This document shows, one piece after another, positions 20,019-32,277 of a stretch of DNA of 64,000 bases; within the stretch, counting starts at the first letter, position 1; each line of letters begins with the position of its first letter. This DNA is from Gracilariopsis chorda. Taxonomy: Eukaryota > Rhodophyta > Florideophyceae > Gracilariales > Gracilariaceae. The stretch lies in the NCBI GenBank assembly GCA_003194525.1, contig NBIV01000128.1:124001-188000 (forward strand), given 5' to 3'. A program made the translations under genes and the position numbers. Below the pieces are notes generated by a model. It did not search any database. It had not been told where the DNA came from and saw only the letters and a program-made list of their open reading frames with translations.

Positions 20019-23000
20019 TTGCACTATTGTCATCACGCTTCGTATTGACGTCCGCGTCAATGCAATCAATTTAAATCAGCAAGCAACTTATTGTGAACAA
20101 TATAGTTGCGAAACGCCTCTGTCAATGTCCGATCATTATCGACAAAATCCTGCGTAGGTTGCCATTGTGCCTAGTGCATACTCGAATGTTTCATGAGCGT
20201 TAAGCATTGATAACCCTGACCTCTTCGGCGGTGCGCAAGATTACGATAAACATCAAAAAATAGCACACCAGCTATAGAGTCTACAGGGACAGCATTATAT
20301 CGCATTATCCGAGCAAGAAGAGCAGGTTGCTCCCTGTGCGGCTTTGTGTGCGAGAAATTTACTCGGGATAAGTACGAATATGAGATGGAAGCTTCAGACG
20401 AATGGCATTTCTCCCAACCTATGCCACGATCTTAAACGGACCATATCTTCTAGCTGATAACTTACAAGAATGCTGCACAATGCTGTAAGAGTCTTTGAAC
20501 AGCTTTTGGGATATCCAAACAAGATCTCTCACCTTATGCGACGGCTTGCGAAAATGAACGCTAGATTCCGCAATCGGTTTTGCTTTTCGGTGTCGGTGAG
20601 CATATTGGGCATCTTCCATCACGCATTGTAGGCGTTTAAAAAATCAGAAAAGGATTCCAGCTTACTTTTCTTGCCAACGACCATATCCAGCGGGCTTCTT
20701 GGTTTCTATCCCAAATCGACCTCAAAAGGGCAGAGCCCCAGGTCCTCGGGCACCGCTGAATTACAAGCAAACTCGGCACAAGAAAGAAAAAGGTCCCAGT
20801 CATTCTGTTCATAGTTGCAGAAACAACGAATGTAGTTCTCGACCATTCTGTTAATCACATCTGTAGCACCATCAGTATGTGGATGCTTAACCGACGACAT
20901 GCGAAGCTTAACGGCATAATTTTTCATAATTTCCTCCCAGAACTGGGATGTAAACTTCGGATCTCGATCAGAAATGAGATCATCCGGAAGTCAATGATGG
21001 GGGAGAATGTGGATGAAGAAGGAGTGTGCCATATCACAAGCTTTGTCTGTGTCCTTACAAGCAATAAAGCGGACCCGTCGAGATAACCGGTTTACCCAAA
21101 TCGAAATAGCATCGTAACCACGTGGAGCTCAGGAGAGCTTGACAATAAAATCTGTTGCTATCAGACCCCATCGACGGGTAGAAACTGGAAGAGCCGCATG
21201 GTCATTCAACATCTGGTCATGAAACTCTTTCTGCTGCTGACACACCGAACAACCATCACCATACTGACGGACCTGTTCAGTCTTATATTTCCAATGAAAC
21301 TCACTAAGCCGGGATAGAGGTTTGGCGAACGCAAAGTGACCGGCCAGCTTGGAATCGTGGGTGAGCTCAAGGACCAACTTTCGCGCATGAGAGGTAACAC
21401 ATAGCTTTCCTTTGTAGAACAGTTTTGAGTCCCTCATAGAGAACCAGGGTAGCAGCTCCTCAATCTTTGGTTGCTGCTTACAATCCTCAGGCCAAGTTTC
21501 ATTCAAAGGGGACATAATAGCCCCAAATTGCTGGTCCTCTTCATAATGGCAAAGAACCTGCGACGGCCCAAAAAAGACGGCGTGCGGCACTGCACCTGTT
21601 CGATGCACAGGCGGTTCGGGACTCGAGAAAAAGAATCTCCGAGGACATGAATATTCCCGCGGACTAGATTAATCTCTCGAATGATAAAGGAAGCAATAGT
21701 ATCCATCCAGCGTGGTTCACGCCGATTGAGGGACTTCTTGGTCAGTAAATGCTTCAAAATCTGATTATCGGTCAGAACCTCGAACGTAGAACCTTCCACG
21801 TAGCACCTAAACCGTTGAAGCGACGAAATACGAGCCAAAAGGTCTCTCTTACTGGCTGTTTAGTTCTCCTCTGCTGCAGTAAGCTTCTTCGATTTGTAGG
21901 ATATAGCTCTATCACGACCGTTTGAGTCCATTTCCGTTAATGTGGCCCTCAACAGCTATTCTGAAGGCATCGATATGCACGCGAAATGGCTTGGACCAGT
22001 CTGGAGGAATCAGTACAGGAGCAGTAATCAGCGCTGAGTTCAAGTCTTCAAATGCGTCTTGAGCACAATCGTCCCAATTGCGTAGACCCGAACGTTGCTG
22101 TAAAAAGCCGTTGAGGAGCTGCGCGAGCAGAAAAGATAAAAATGAAACGGCGGAAGAACTGCACCAACCCCAGGAAGCCACAAAGCTCTGTCCGCTTGAT
22201 TGGACGAGGCCAGTTTCAGATGACATCGAATTTGCGAGGATGAGTGTGTAGGCCATCGCAGCCAACGACAAGACCCAGAAACTCCGTTGTCTCATTCATA
22301 AACGCGCATTTCTCAGGTGGTGCATAGAGCTTATGCTCCTTCAAACGGCTCAGAACCAAGCGAATATGCTACACATGTTCCTCTCTGGCATTGCTGTATA
22401 TTAGGATATCGTCAATATACACAAGCAAGAACCGATGAATGCAATCGTGGAAAACAAGGATCATCAACGATTGAAATGTTGCAGGTGCGTTACACGAACC
22501 TATGGGCATGACCAGGTTCTCGAAGTGACCGTATTTTGAATTAAAGGCCGTCTTCTCGATATATGAAGGCCGTAGGTGGATATGATGAAAGCCGGTCTTC
22601 AGATCTTAATTAGAAAAATAGCGCGCCTTACCTAACCGGGCAAACATTTCATCACAACGTGGCAAAGATGCATTGTGGCGCTTTGTGATACGGTTGAGGC
22701 CACGATAGTCAGCCACACCCCACAGGGGACGTCCCGGCTCCTCCACAAAGAACAGAAGACAACTATATGGTGATCAACTTGGACGTATCTTACCAGACCA
22801 CAGCAGCTTGTCCACGTAATCTACGGCAGTGACCAACTCTGTAGGCGATAGTTTATACAACGGGCGATGCGGTGTAGATCTGCCAGGTAAGATTTCAATA
22901 GCATGATCCAGGTCACGTTTAGGTGGTAAGCCGTCACGTAGTTCCTCTTGAAAGACCTCCTCAAATTTCGTAAGCAATACACGCAGTTTAGAATCGCCTT

Positions 23001-24476
23001 CATTCAATAAGTCTGCTTTGGCTCCAGAAGACGGAGTCATCTGAGAGGAACAAACTTCGGCGACACGAAGCACCTCTAGGCCCTGCTTCAGACGACGCAA
23101 TAGACGCCTGAAACGTTTTACTTACAGGTTGCTAACCGCCAGGTAAGAAGAGCGTGCGACAATAGTAGCGCGCAGCAACTGATCTTGCAAGGGCGCTGTG
23201 CGCTCGACGAAGTCAGCAGGTGGACGTTCATCCACGTCCCAGGGAATTCCCAGTAGCACATCATAGCGACAGTCCGCAACAACTCAGTTTCCAGTTTAGA
23301 AATATGTGCCAATACGGATGGTTCCTTTCACAATCATCTCCGTTGAAATTTCATTGGCCCCTCGCTTTGAGTGATTGACGTGGACCAAAGCTAGTGAAAA
23401 AGTCAATTGATGTTGGTCTGCTCTCGCAAACACCCGAGAAACTACGTTGGCAGTACAACCACCATCTTTCAATACCCCAGCAGGAATATCATTCAATGTT
23501 CCATCCATGACTAACAATAGAACACACTTCAACTCGGCAGAACCTCCAGTAGAATGATTCTGCAACGACACGTCTGATTGAAAACATCCTTCTAACGTGG
23601 TCTTATTCATTCCGGTAAGACCTTTTAGTATTCCGAGCTATCAGAATCTGCATTACCATCATGCTCTTCTGATGCTAAAGCTGACTCAATATTGGCCACT
23701 GAAACCTGCCCTGCATTTCCACTCTTAAGATGTTTCCATGGACGAAAAACCTCTTTATTGCACATAAATCACGCATTGTTTCGAATATTATTCAAGCGTT
23801 GCTTCCCGCGCGTAATGTTGCTGAGTTGTCCGTTACCGATTTCCATGGAAGTGGGAGAGGTTGCACTTTCCGGCGGAGATGAAATACCACCAGCAGCAGA
23901 CGGTAGTGATATTCCAGAAAACGCTGCTTCAACACGCATGGCGATCTTCGTTGCTTCTTCAATGTCTTGATAGTTGGCCTTTCTTACCTCGAATTTAATC
24001 TCCGACTTCAGCCCACTGAAAAATTGGTCCCACTTCTCGCTCGAACGAATATCAGGATTGGTAAGAACAATATTGCGGAAGCACGAAAGGTAATCCGCCA
24101 CGGATCCTGTCTGCTTGCAAGAACGCAGAGCGTCGCGCGCTCGCCACTCATGATCTTCCGGAACGAACTCCTTACGGATGGCACTAACGAAATCTTCCCA
24201 GGCTTGAGGACCTGCACCAAGTTTCAAAACTGTATACTCCAGATGGCCGCAGTGTTTTAGAATAAGGTGATGGCATATGAGATTCGACTCTCATCCGACA
24301 AATTAACATTTTCATTCGCAAGCTGGATAAGATTAAAGTAATGTTCAACTTTATACAGCCACGTGTTAACAACAAGAAAGTCTCGTGCTCCACTGAAGAC
24401 TTGCGGCTTGTTCGGCTTCGGGTTGATCGACACAGAAGAGTTCGGGTTATCCGTGGCGAATGCTACCAGCTACCAG

Positions 24477-24665
24477 TGCAACAACTGGGATGAACTTTAT
24501 GATGATTTGGTCTTCTGAGAGGTCAATGAACGTCATATCTTGAGGCAAGACAAGAGAACTCTCGTGTTACATACGCTACCGATTTTCATAATTGCGACCT
24601 TTCCCCTACACCGCGCCCTTCACAGACTTTGCTCTTCAATTGTCAGCGCCAGACAGAGTGCCCGC
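24477..24665 (-). repeat. 5-prime LTR of gypsy relic 2
   Basis: Partner of the repeat at 19830-20018. Indels and substitutions between the two copies show an old insertion. Confidence 0.75.
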
Positions 24666-26215
24666 TATAGCAAACCTCGTACGGAAACGGCGAGTGATGC
24701 CCGAGTGACCAAGCCGACTGCGTGCAGTTGATGGGGCCTGAGTTTATATAGGCCGCCCATGATGGGCTCTACATGACGTTGCAACCGATCATGATCTACT
24801 GCACTTTTATTTAGAATCTCATGTAGTTTGATTAGGATTGCAGCTGTATATCAGCCATCAAACAGCCAGTGGAAAAGAGAATGAAGAAAGAAGTACACAT
24901 GTAGCGGCTGTCTTGTTTTGTTGCTTGCTTGCAACTGGGCGCTTGATACTATCAATTTGGTAGTGTTTGATTACTCCGCTCAGTGTCGAGACTTGGCTTA
25001 ACCATTGGCAATACACGGATAGGTGTGCGTGTGTTTGCGGGTAAGTACCTCTAATTTCGAGGCAGCGGTATTAACTTTCTAGACGAAGTAAAAGGCTAAC
25101 TCTGTATTCGATGGCTAAATTCCCCTTATAGACCCAATAGCATATCCATTTGGCTTCTGGCGTAACTTCAGTGTTTTGCAGCCTGTTTCGGAAGGTCAGC
25201 ACACCTCGACGGGCGGAACTGCATGTGCCCTTAGCAGGACTCGCCAGTAACCCTCTACCTTGCAGTGATCCTTCGCAACAGCATGCATCCAGCGCTAAGA
25301 GATTTAGCATCGTGGTTTTATGCAGACTACGACAGCTTTAACGCCCATAGTACACGAATATTTCAAGATTTCTTCTTCTTTATTGTGCTTAACACATTCA
25401 GATTATTAAGCTGAAGGAGAGCTTTCACTAAACAATTTCGCTTTTCAGGATATTCTGTGGCTACACAGATATTGGCGGACCTAGTAGCTGTGGTACAGAG
25501 TCCCTTGGGAAAAGTCATCGTCATGCCCTTACTTTTCAATCTCACGAAATATCCATAAATCTATAATTTAAAGTACAACTTTGGGACTATTCCTCACTTC
25601 ACATTCTTCTTTCTAGAGAAAATGTTGCTCTACAGAAAGAAGTAATGCAGCCGTTCTCCTAAGGCGTACAGAAAGCACAATGTTCATGACAAATGATTTT
25701 GAATGGACGCTTGAAACGTAGCACTGCTTTGTACTATTGACTAAGCGATTTCCAAGAAGGCTCATGCAAACTTGACATTAAAGCAAGTCAAATACATTCA
25801 ATATCAAGCGAAAAGGTAAAGAAGCAATGCATTTGTTGACTACTGCAATGCTCTTACGCTACTATTTTAGTTTCAATACGCTGCTTGGGCTGTCAAGAAG
25901 CAATACTGCGTTACAGAGTTTGCCAAATTGAGCCCATGACTTGAATCGAGCATGTTGTCGGAATGTCCAATTCGGTTGAAAAACTATTGAAATTCTACCA
26001 TTCTCTAATCGTGCCAAATTGAGCCCGTCTGAGGATTAGCTAACCCTTAGCAGAGTTAGATGTACAGGCCCTGAAGACAAATCATTGGTTTACCAAAGAA
26101 CAAAGATATCCGCTTAGTGCGTGCATATCATAAACGTCACGAACATATCGCCCAACTGCAAAGAGAATAGACATGATGTAATGCCGGCAAAATAGAGAGA
26201 GGGAGAGGAGAGTGG
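24666..26215. other. 1.5 kb without recognisable gene
   Basis: This is AT-rich sequence with frequent stops in all frames, and no repeat pair or domain was seen. TTTATATAGG at about 24740 could be a core promoter, possibly part of the gypsy LTR. Confidence 0.35.
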
Positions 26216-26341
26216 GAAGAGAAATAGACATGCCAGGAGGCAGAGCCACAGCGACGCACTGCCTGCTCGCACTGAAGCGCGGTCAGCAGCGCACTGATGC
26301 AGTCAGCATGCTCGGCAGAGCTCACAGTGACAGTAAAGCAC

Positions 26342-26404
26342 ACTGTATAGCCGCTCACTACTTCCCGGACCGTCTTCACAGGTATACACGGGTGTACACA
26401 CAGC
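26342..26404 (+). repeat. segment shared with the SEN34 upstream region
   Basis: ACTGTATAGCCGCTCACTAC through ACACACAGCG matches 38168-38230 with one mismatch. It directly abuts the left terminal repeat of the DIRS-like element. Confidence 0.85.
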
Positions 26405-26743
26405 GAAGACCCAAACAAAACCCGGGGACGTGCACATTCAGCGAAGATGCGCGAAGAACCACTCCCAATCCTGCGTACGAGATATCCTGCTGTCGTAGTA
26501 CACCTGAAATATGCCCTCAAATGACCAGTCCAGACGATGCATGATGAAGACGCAGGAGAACTACATCGCACTAAGCTCATTAAACGATCCGATTCTCGCG
26601 CTGTGAGAACCGTAGTAGTATCCACCCGGAGCGATTATGCCGAGATAATGAAGGATAACCTTGAGCGCTGACCCCATATCAGCTTTTCCTAGTTTGTCCT
26701 GTGCGCTCAGGTTAAAGAATCCTGCGCTCTTTGGTCGCATTGA

Positions 26744-27517
26744 CTACCACCTTGCCAGCAACAGATGCCGTCCAGTCCCGTCCTCCCACTCGGACGACAG
26801 CGGGTAGATGAGCAGCAATGGGAGCGATGCCCGTTTCGCCTTCTGGTACACCAGCTTCGCCCGGATTCCTAGCGTGTCGGACACTTTGAGATCGGTCAGA
26901 GTGACATGTATCACCGTCGCCGAGCGGCACTGGAAGACGAAAGCGAATAAAAGCATTGCACACGAACATACCACCTCTCTGTCGTCAGAATCAAGGACCA
27001 AAGCCACGATCCTTCGAATTACACCTGCATCCAGACCAGCTCTTGCCAGCTTCTCTGATGCAAACCTGTCCACCATCTTCTCATAGGCTTTGAGGAGCCG
27101 AAGCACCAGTCGGGTCTTTGTGGGTGAGTCATACCCCGCATCCTCGTGATACCTAGAGACAGTGGTGACGTAGTGCCGTGCTGAAGTAGGCCACACTCTT
27201 CCTTCTAGAGATAGGTACCCCACGTAGGCCATGAATTCCCCTTCCCCTGCGGGCAGAGCAGGGCGCCCTTCTTCGTCAAAAAAAAATAACCACTTGTGCA
27301 ACTGACTAACCCGATTCTTCCACTTCTCGTCCGTCCAACCGTACTCGGCTAGCAACTCAGCCGCTCGCTCCTTCGCCCCTGTCCCTGTAGTAGCTTCCAG
27401 TGACGCAGACGTCTTAGACAGCATAACCGCCCTTATTCCTTCAGCCCACTCTTCCCGCCACCGATATCCCCAACCACTATCCCCCAGCCGTCGTTGATGC
27501 GGCGCTCTCCCTCCCAC
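26744..27517 (-). pseudogene. DIRS-like element: tyrosine recombinase, truncated
   Basis: The N-terminal core-binding region (RVSQLHKWLFFFDEEGRPAL, ARHYVTTVSRYH) and the start of the catalytic domain with its first Arg (FQCRSATVIHVTLTDL) are present. The HxxR and catalytic Tyr expected further on are not in this frame. The product would be unable to recombine DNA. Confidence 0.72.
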
Positions 27518-28338
27518 GGACCGAGCTCTGTGCTGTTCGGAACGAGACGGACCATCGCCGAGTCAAACGGGCGAAAACGCTCGAAGCAAGGCTGCGCCGG
27601 CCAGTTTGGTGCCAGAAGGACGCCACGGCCCTTCTCTTGCTCCAGCTTTCGAATGACGAGCGGCAACATGTCCACGGGTGAGATATAGAGGCGTGCTCTC
27701 CCGTCTCCCCAATCTTCTTCCACCTGCGGCCGAATGAACTTCTGTCGGGCAGCCAAAGGTTTCCCCAAGGGCCGAGCCCCAAAGGGCATTTCGTCGAGTC
27801 CGTCCTGCTCCTTGATCGACTTCATCATCGCCTCTGTCGCCATCATGTCCTCGGGGTCCCACGTACGCGACAATGCGTCGGCAAACCGATTCACGGCAGA
27901 AGGTATCCACAGTGCCTCCAAGCGTACCCCCATCACCCTGAGCAGGACCTTAAGCTTACGGAGCTCGACCATCATCGTCCTCGACGCCGACACCATAGCG
28001 TTGAGTACGTAGATCACCGCCTTGTTGCCTCCTGAAACAACACTCGCCGCACGCGGGGGTCGGATACGTAGGCGAGGAAATTTCGGTAGAGGAGGAGGCG
28101 CACTGCCCGTAGCTCCGGCAAAGAATGGATTCCGCGCGCTCGCTCGCCGTTCAGAAAGCCTTTCCCCTCCCACAAACCGTGGGACTCCTGCTCCTCGCCG
28201 AAGCCCAACATCCCTCCTTAGTTCACGTAGGCCGCATCGCTGTGTACCATCTTGTCTGGGGACAGACGCCACAGATTGTGTCCCTCTCCCCGCGTTAGCG
28301 AAAGCCAGTATGCCAGGTCTCGTAGTGACTGGAGGCAC
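27433..28338 (-). pseudogene. DIRS-like element: RNase H and downstream region
   Basis: RNase H-like sequence ends with WIPSAVNRFADALSRTWDP, the NxxADxLSR pattern typical of DIRS RNase H. About 150 residues of linker leading towards the recombinase follow. The N-terminal third is out of frame. Confidence 0.7.
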
Positions 28339-28377
28339 AGCCGCACGCGCCGAGTGCCCCAGCCTCGGCCCCCCGTA

Positions 28378-29187
28378 CTAGACCGCCGCTGCCGACAGAG
28401 GGGGAGGTTTAATGCGCTCCCAGCCGAGGCAGGAGTGCCGCCAGCTGAGCTTGCCAAGCACTCTCGCCCCTTTTTCTTTTCCTCCACCTCTTTTTCTCTT
28501 CTCTCCTCCTTCCTCGCCTCCCTCTCTCCTTCTTTGCCCTCCGCCAGTGACATGTCGAAGTACATCGCGCGCATGGAGAACTGCGCGAGCGGCAGCGCCA
28601 GCGACAGCGCCACGCACACGCCGCAGAAACTGCGTACCAATTTGAGTGAGACCAGCCCACGATTCCTTTGCGCTAACATCAGGATATTCTTCGCCACGCA
28701 CCCGCCGCACCCTCCGATCCGTCACGAACACAATCATCGCCTTGGTGTCTATCTGCACACCCAGATGGTCTACATGCATCACCCCCTCCCACTCTCCCTT
28801 CTCCGGTTGCCGGACAATGCCCAGCAACTTGAACACCCTCTCCATCTGTCCCCTCGGGCGCGCACAGTCCACCTCGGTAGCCGCTTGCCCAGGCGGCGAC
28901 GGCGCCAACAAGAAGTAGTCGATGTAAGACAGCACGCTGTACCCCATCGTCTCTCTTATGTACCGTACGAGCAGCCAGAGCAGTTTCGTGAACCAAAGCA
29001 CCGAGCGCCCCCACCCGAATGATAGAGCCAGGCATCGATAAAAACTCCCATCGTACCGGAACAAGAAGTAATCCCGGACGCTGGGGTGTAGGTAGAAATG
29101 GCCATACCCACTTTTGATGTCCCATGACATCAACCGATCCCCCTCCTCCAGCTGTGTAGCAAAACTGGGTACCGTCTCCATCTTCAC
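28378..29187 (-). pseudogene. DIRS-like element: reverse transcriptase
   Basis: RT motifs are visible: LMSWDIKSGYGHFYLHP (motif A with the first Asp), a palm region FYRCLALSFGWGRS, and motif C YIDYFLLAP. Motif C should read xxDD; the second catalytic Asp is Tyr, so polymerase activity is not expected. After about residue 165 the frame drifts into Arg/Lys-rich low-complexity sequence, indicating a frameshift before RNase H. Confidence 0.78.
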
Positions 29188-29499
29188 GCTCTCCCGCGGC
29201 CAATGCTTGCTCTGCTGACGGAATTACACGACAAACCTCCCCTTCCTTTCCGTCCCCTCTCCTTGCCACACCACAAACGACGATGAGATCATCATGCCTC
29301 CTCGTACCAACTCGTGCACCTCCCCGACGCCAACCCTCTCGTAGATCTTCTCTCGCAACCCCTTCTCCAGATCTTCCAGCCCAAACTGCCTGTACTCCTC
29401 CGACTGTGGTATCTCCGTCATCAAAACAGCTTCGGTAAAGGGCACTGTCGGCATGTCCCTGATGCCATAACGTACAGCCCTCACAGCATACTCCGACGC

Positions 29500-30124
29500 T
29501 CCCAAAACAGTCCGCCATGCGTCTGCCCTGCGCGCGGTCCTCCGCCACAATGGCTCTGTCAAACGAAACACAGATGCCTCCTCGGTTCCCTCCTTGGACA
29601 TTATGCTTCTCCGGCAGCGCCTCCTGTGCCGCCACCACGGTTGCCACTGCCACTGGTTTTCTAAATTCGGGCCTTGGCCAGCTGCTTAACTGCCTCTTGC
29701 TCCATGCCGTAAGTGCGGTACGCACTGTACGGCACGACTCCGAGAACACCGCATCCTCTCCTTGTTCGACGAGAAACGCCATCTGCCTCGCAGCCTCCCC
29801 CCCTTGGTCCGTAATGTCTCGAAAGTACTGGGCCCTCAAGCACAGCACCTCCAATACCGCGCCCACTGCCGTCTCGGCCAACTTGAGCAATCTCCCCGTC
29901 CCTTCAAGACCTTCATCCCCAGTCCTTGCGGTCTCCATGGCCATCGCGGCCACATCAGTCCAAACCCCTGCTGCGTTGATATACTCCCATTCCTTAGCGG
30001 ATGGTCGATCCTTGTTCTTGAGCTTGGTAAGGAAGGCATCAGTAGGTGGCTTAAAGTAACCCATATTGGTGATAAGAACGTGTGGCTTCCTCTCGAAAAC
30101 CCCTCCCTTGCCGTGCAACTTCAA
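29500..30124 (-). pseudogene. DIRS-like element: gag-like region
   Basis: A reverse-strand frame starts without a clear ATG (the first start-like codon is TTG). About 190 residues are helical and charged, followed by sequence where the frame is probably shifted. Order in the element, not sequence motif, supports a gag role. Confidence 0.5.
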
Positions 30125-30435
30125 AGCGTTGAGCTCAGTGACGACCTTGCCGTAGTCGTGGCAACTCGGCCCCAGCGTAGCCCATGCAGCTCGGAAGCGG
30201 GCCGCTGCATCAGATGATCTTGCGTCGGTTATGCTCCGAAGGCACTTTGGTTGTGCTGGTTAGAAGATGTCGCCGCCCAAAGGATTTGGGGGAATTTCTA
30301 TTACGAAGAGAAATACACATGCCAGGAGGCAGGACAACAGCGACGCACTTCCCGCTCGCAGTCAAGTGCGGTCAGCAGCGCACAACTGCAGTCAGGAGGT
30401 TCGGCACAGCTCACAGTGTCAGTCAATCACACTAG

Positions 30436-30903
30436 GACGTATGCGCAAATTAATGAGTCGAGCGCAGATACTTCCTCTGCCATAAGATACTACTGTGCAT
30501 CATATGGCAGAGGGGATATCTGCGCAGCTAGAAAAAGCAACCGCACTGGAGTAAGGCCTATGAAAAACTAAGATTATGTCTGCAAAATTCTATCATTAGG
30601 GATAAACTACGTAACTGCAGTGAAACACATAAAAACCGTAGTAGACTATAATAGACATAAATTTACAGACTCTTGTACGTTTTCTACAGACCTCCCTATC
30701 TCCAACCACCGTCGTGGCCAACATTTCGCCTTCTGACGCTACGAACGCTTAACTTGCTAGCTGAAGCAACCTTGCAACACCAGCAAGAAATTGACGTTGC
30801 GCCGAGCACTCTCGCCCATTCCGATAGTGACGAAGATTCGGGCTCCTAAAGCCCAATCTTCGACACTTTCTACCAGCCCGAAGGGTCGAAAACCTTTCTT
30901 CAA
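30436..30903. other. spacer between DIRS element and DDE_Tnp_4 relic
   Basis: No gene was recognised. It may contain the 5-prime end of the DDE_Tnp_4 element, but no terminal inverted repeat was identified. Confidence 0.3.
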
Positions 30904-31604
30904 ATGACGAGTTTTAATGAATCAGAATTTCAACAGGCCTGAAATTTCTTGTCGAATTTTATTCTTGAAAACTGGAACACTGGCCGTGGAAAGAAATTTT
31001 CAGTTTCTGGGAAAGATGTTTTATTTGTGATGCTGACTGTCGTTAAAGACGGTAGTAAATGGGACTTTCTGGCAAATATTTTCAAAACGAAAACGACTAC
31101 TTTTGAGCTTGTAGTCAACAAAATTATCGATATGATTGCAAATCACGTGTACGAATAGTTCGTTTTAGAAATCAACGTCCATTGGTCTATGCACAAAAAA
31201 CCATCGAGAATAACAAGAAATGTGAATATTTAAGTATGCACGCTACGCCACTGATGTTACTTTTCAGCAATCCTACTGTCCATCCGGAAGTTTTAAAGAA
31301 GGGAAAAAATATTTTAGTGGAAAGCATAAGCTTTAAGGATTTAAGGTTGAGGAGTCTGTGGTATCGAGTGGTTTGACAACTGAATACTCTATTCATTACC
31401 CTGGATCAGTAGCGGATGTTGATATTCTGCGTAAATATTTTGAAAACTTTCACGTTTTTGCTTTAAAAAAGAGAACTTTAAAGTGGAGTATTACTGAAAT
31501 TGGATTTGTATCTCATGAGTACAAAAGTTACTGCGCTGTACTCTTGCAGAAGGGATATCAGGCAGCAAAGGATTTTTAAAGGGCTATATATCCCAAAAAG
31601 AAGC

Positions 31605-32225
31605 TGATGGTATGTCGTGCCGGCGTCAATCGTTGAACGTCTGGACGCAATATCAAAGGTAGCATAGAACGTAAGTCAAACCCGATACCTCGAAACGAAA
31701 AACACTCGAGCGTACTGCGTCCGGGCACAAGTCGAGGGACCAGAATAAAATCCTGGACGCGGTTACCTGTCCAGACAAAAAGTCTGTACACTCTTTTTCG
31801 GGGAACGGAAAACGTCCGGGAGGAAATGCTTTCACAGTCCAGTTCTCCGGGTGGTCGCGCAACCGGCAAGGTATTGGGCACACCGCTCTGGGTCCCCTCT
31901 GCCTTCTCGCACTCGCGCTCAAAGTTGGCAGAGTATTTATTAGCTGTGTTAGCAGCTGCAACCCGATTTTCTACACAGGTAAATCAAATCAGAACTGTGT
32001 TCTGTGAATTATAGGCACAACGTGGCCTCATAATTCAAGGTCCCACCTATCAAAGATAGATATAGATTAGTCTCAGCGAAGTGTCCGCGGGACCTGCTAA
32101 ACCAAGTCCGCACATCCGCCACCAGACTAATCTCCTGATCTCATCAACTGGATTGAACGCCAGCGGGCCTTCTCCGGTACATACGTAGCGTCCCTCTACG
32201 CAGAGATCGGTGGAGCCTTACATCA
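31605..32225 (-). repeat. 3-prime LTR of gypsy 3
   Basis: 621 bp, identical to 36966-37586 by direct comparison. It lies 52 bp after the polyprotein stop. The preceding bases (TTGGAGCAA) are not a clear polypurine tract. Confidence 0.95.
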
Positions 32226-32277
32226 TTGCTCCAAGAACTTATCTGCGAAAGCAGGATTTGGTTCTGTTTGGAAGAGG

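Larger units (their letters stand above)
19830..24665 (-). mobile_element. degenerate Ty3/gypsy retrotransposon 2
   Basis: Direct repeats starting TGCAACAACTGGGATGAACT lie at 19830 and 24477 and are about 190 bp long, divergent. They are read as its LTRs. On the reverse strand, right to left, come gag (23769-24227, with WEDFVSAIRKEF and a retrotransposon-gag helix pattern) and a protease-like piece with a damaged active site (KDGGCTANVVS, about 23450). RT pieces follow (IEILPGRSTPHRPLYKLS near 22880), then RNase H (21503-21838), integrase zinc-binding and core start (21129-21608), core end (20706-20927, HPHTDGATDVINRMVENYIR) and the integrase tail (20419-20622). Many frameshifts and stops make it inactive. 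CTGGTAGC right inside the right LTR could be a primer-binding site. Confidence 0.85.
26216..30435 (-). mobile_element. DIRS-like tyrosine-recombinase retrotransposon, inactive
   Basis: Read right to left on the reverse strand, the order is gag-like, RT, RNase H, tyrosine recombinase, typical of DIRS-group elements. Direct repeats of about 130 bp lie at both ends (26216-26346 and 30304-30435, both with ACATGCCAGGAGGCA and GTCAGCAGCGCAC). This fits split-direct-repeat relatives such as PAT/Ngaro rather than classical inverted-repeat DIRS-1. The RT active site is mutated and the recombinase is truncated, so the copy is dead. Its GC content is higher than its surroundings. Confidence 0.82.

Noticed and set aside
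28252-29022. 256-codon forward frame in the DIRS element
   Set aside because: It is antisense to the RT region and rich in Pro/Arg/Ser, typical of a shadow of GC-rich coding DNA.
31576-32014. Protein genes in the gypsy LTR
   Set aside because: The same frames appear identically in both LTRs at 31.6 and 36.95 kb; they are chance frames in repeated sequence.
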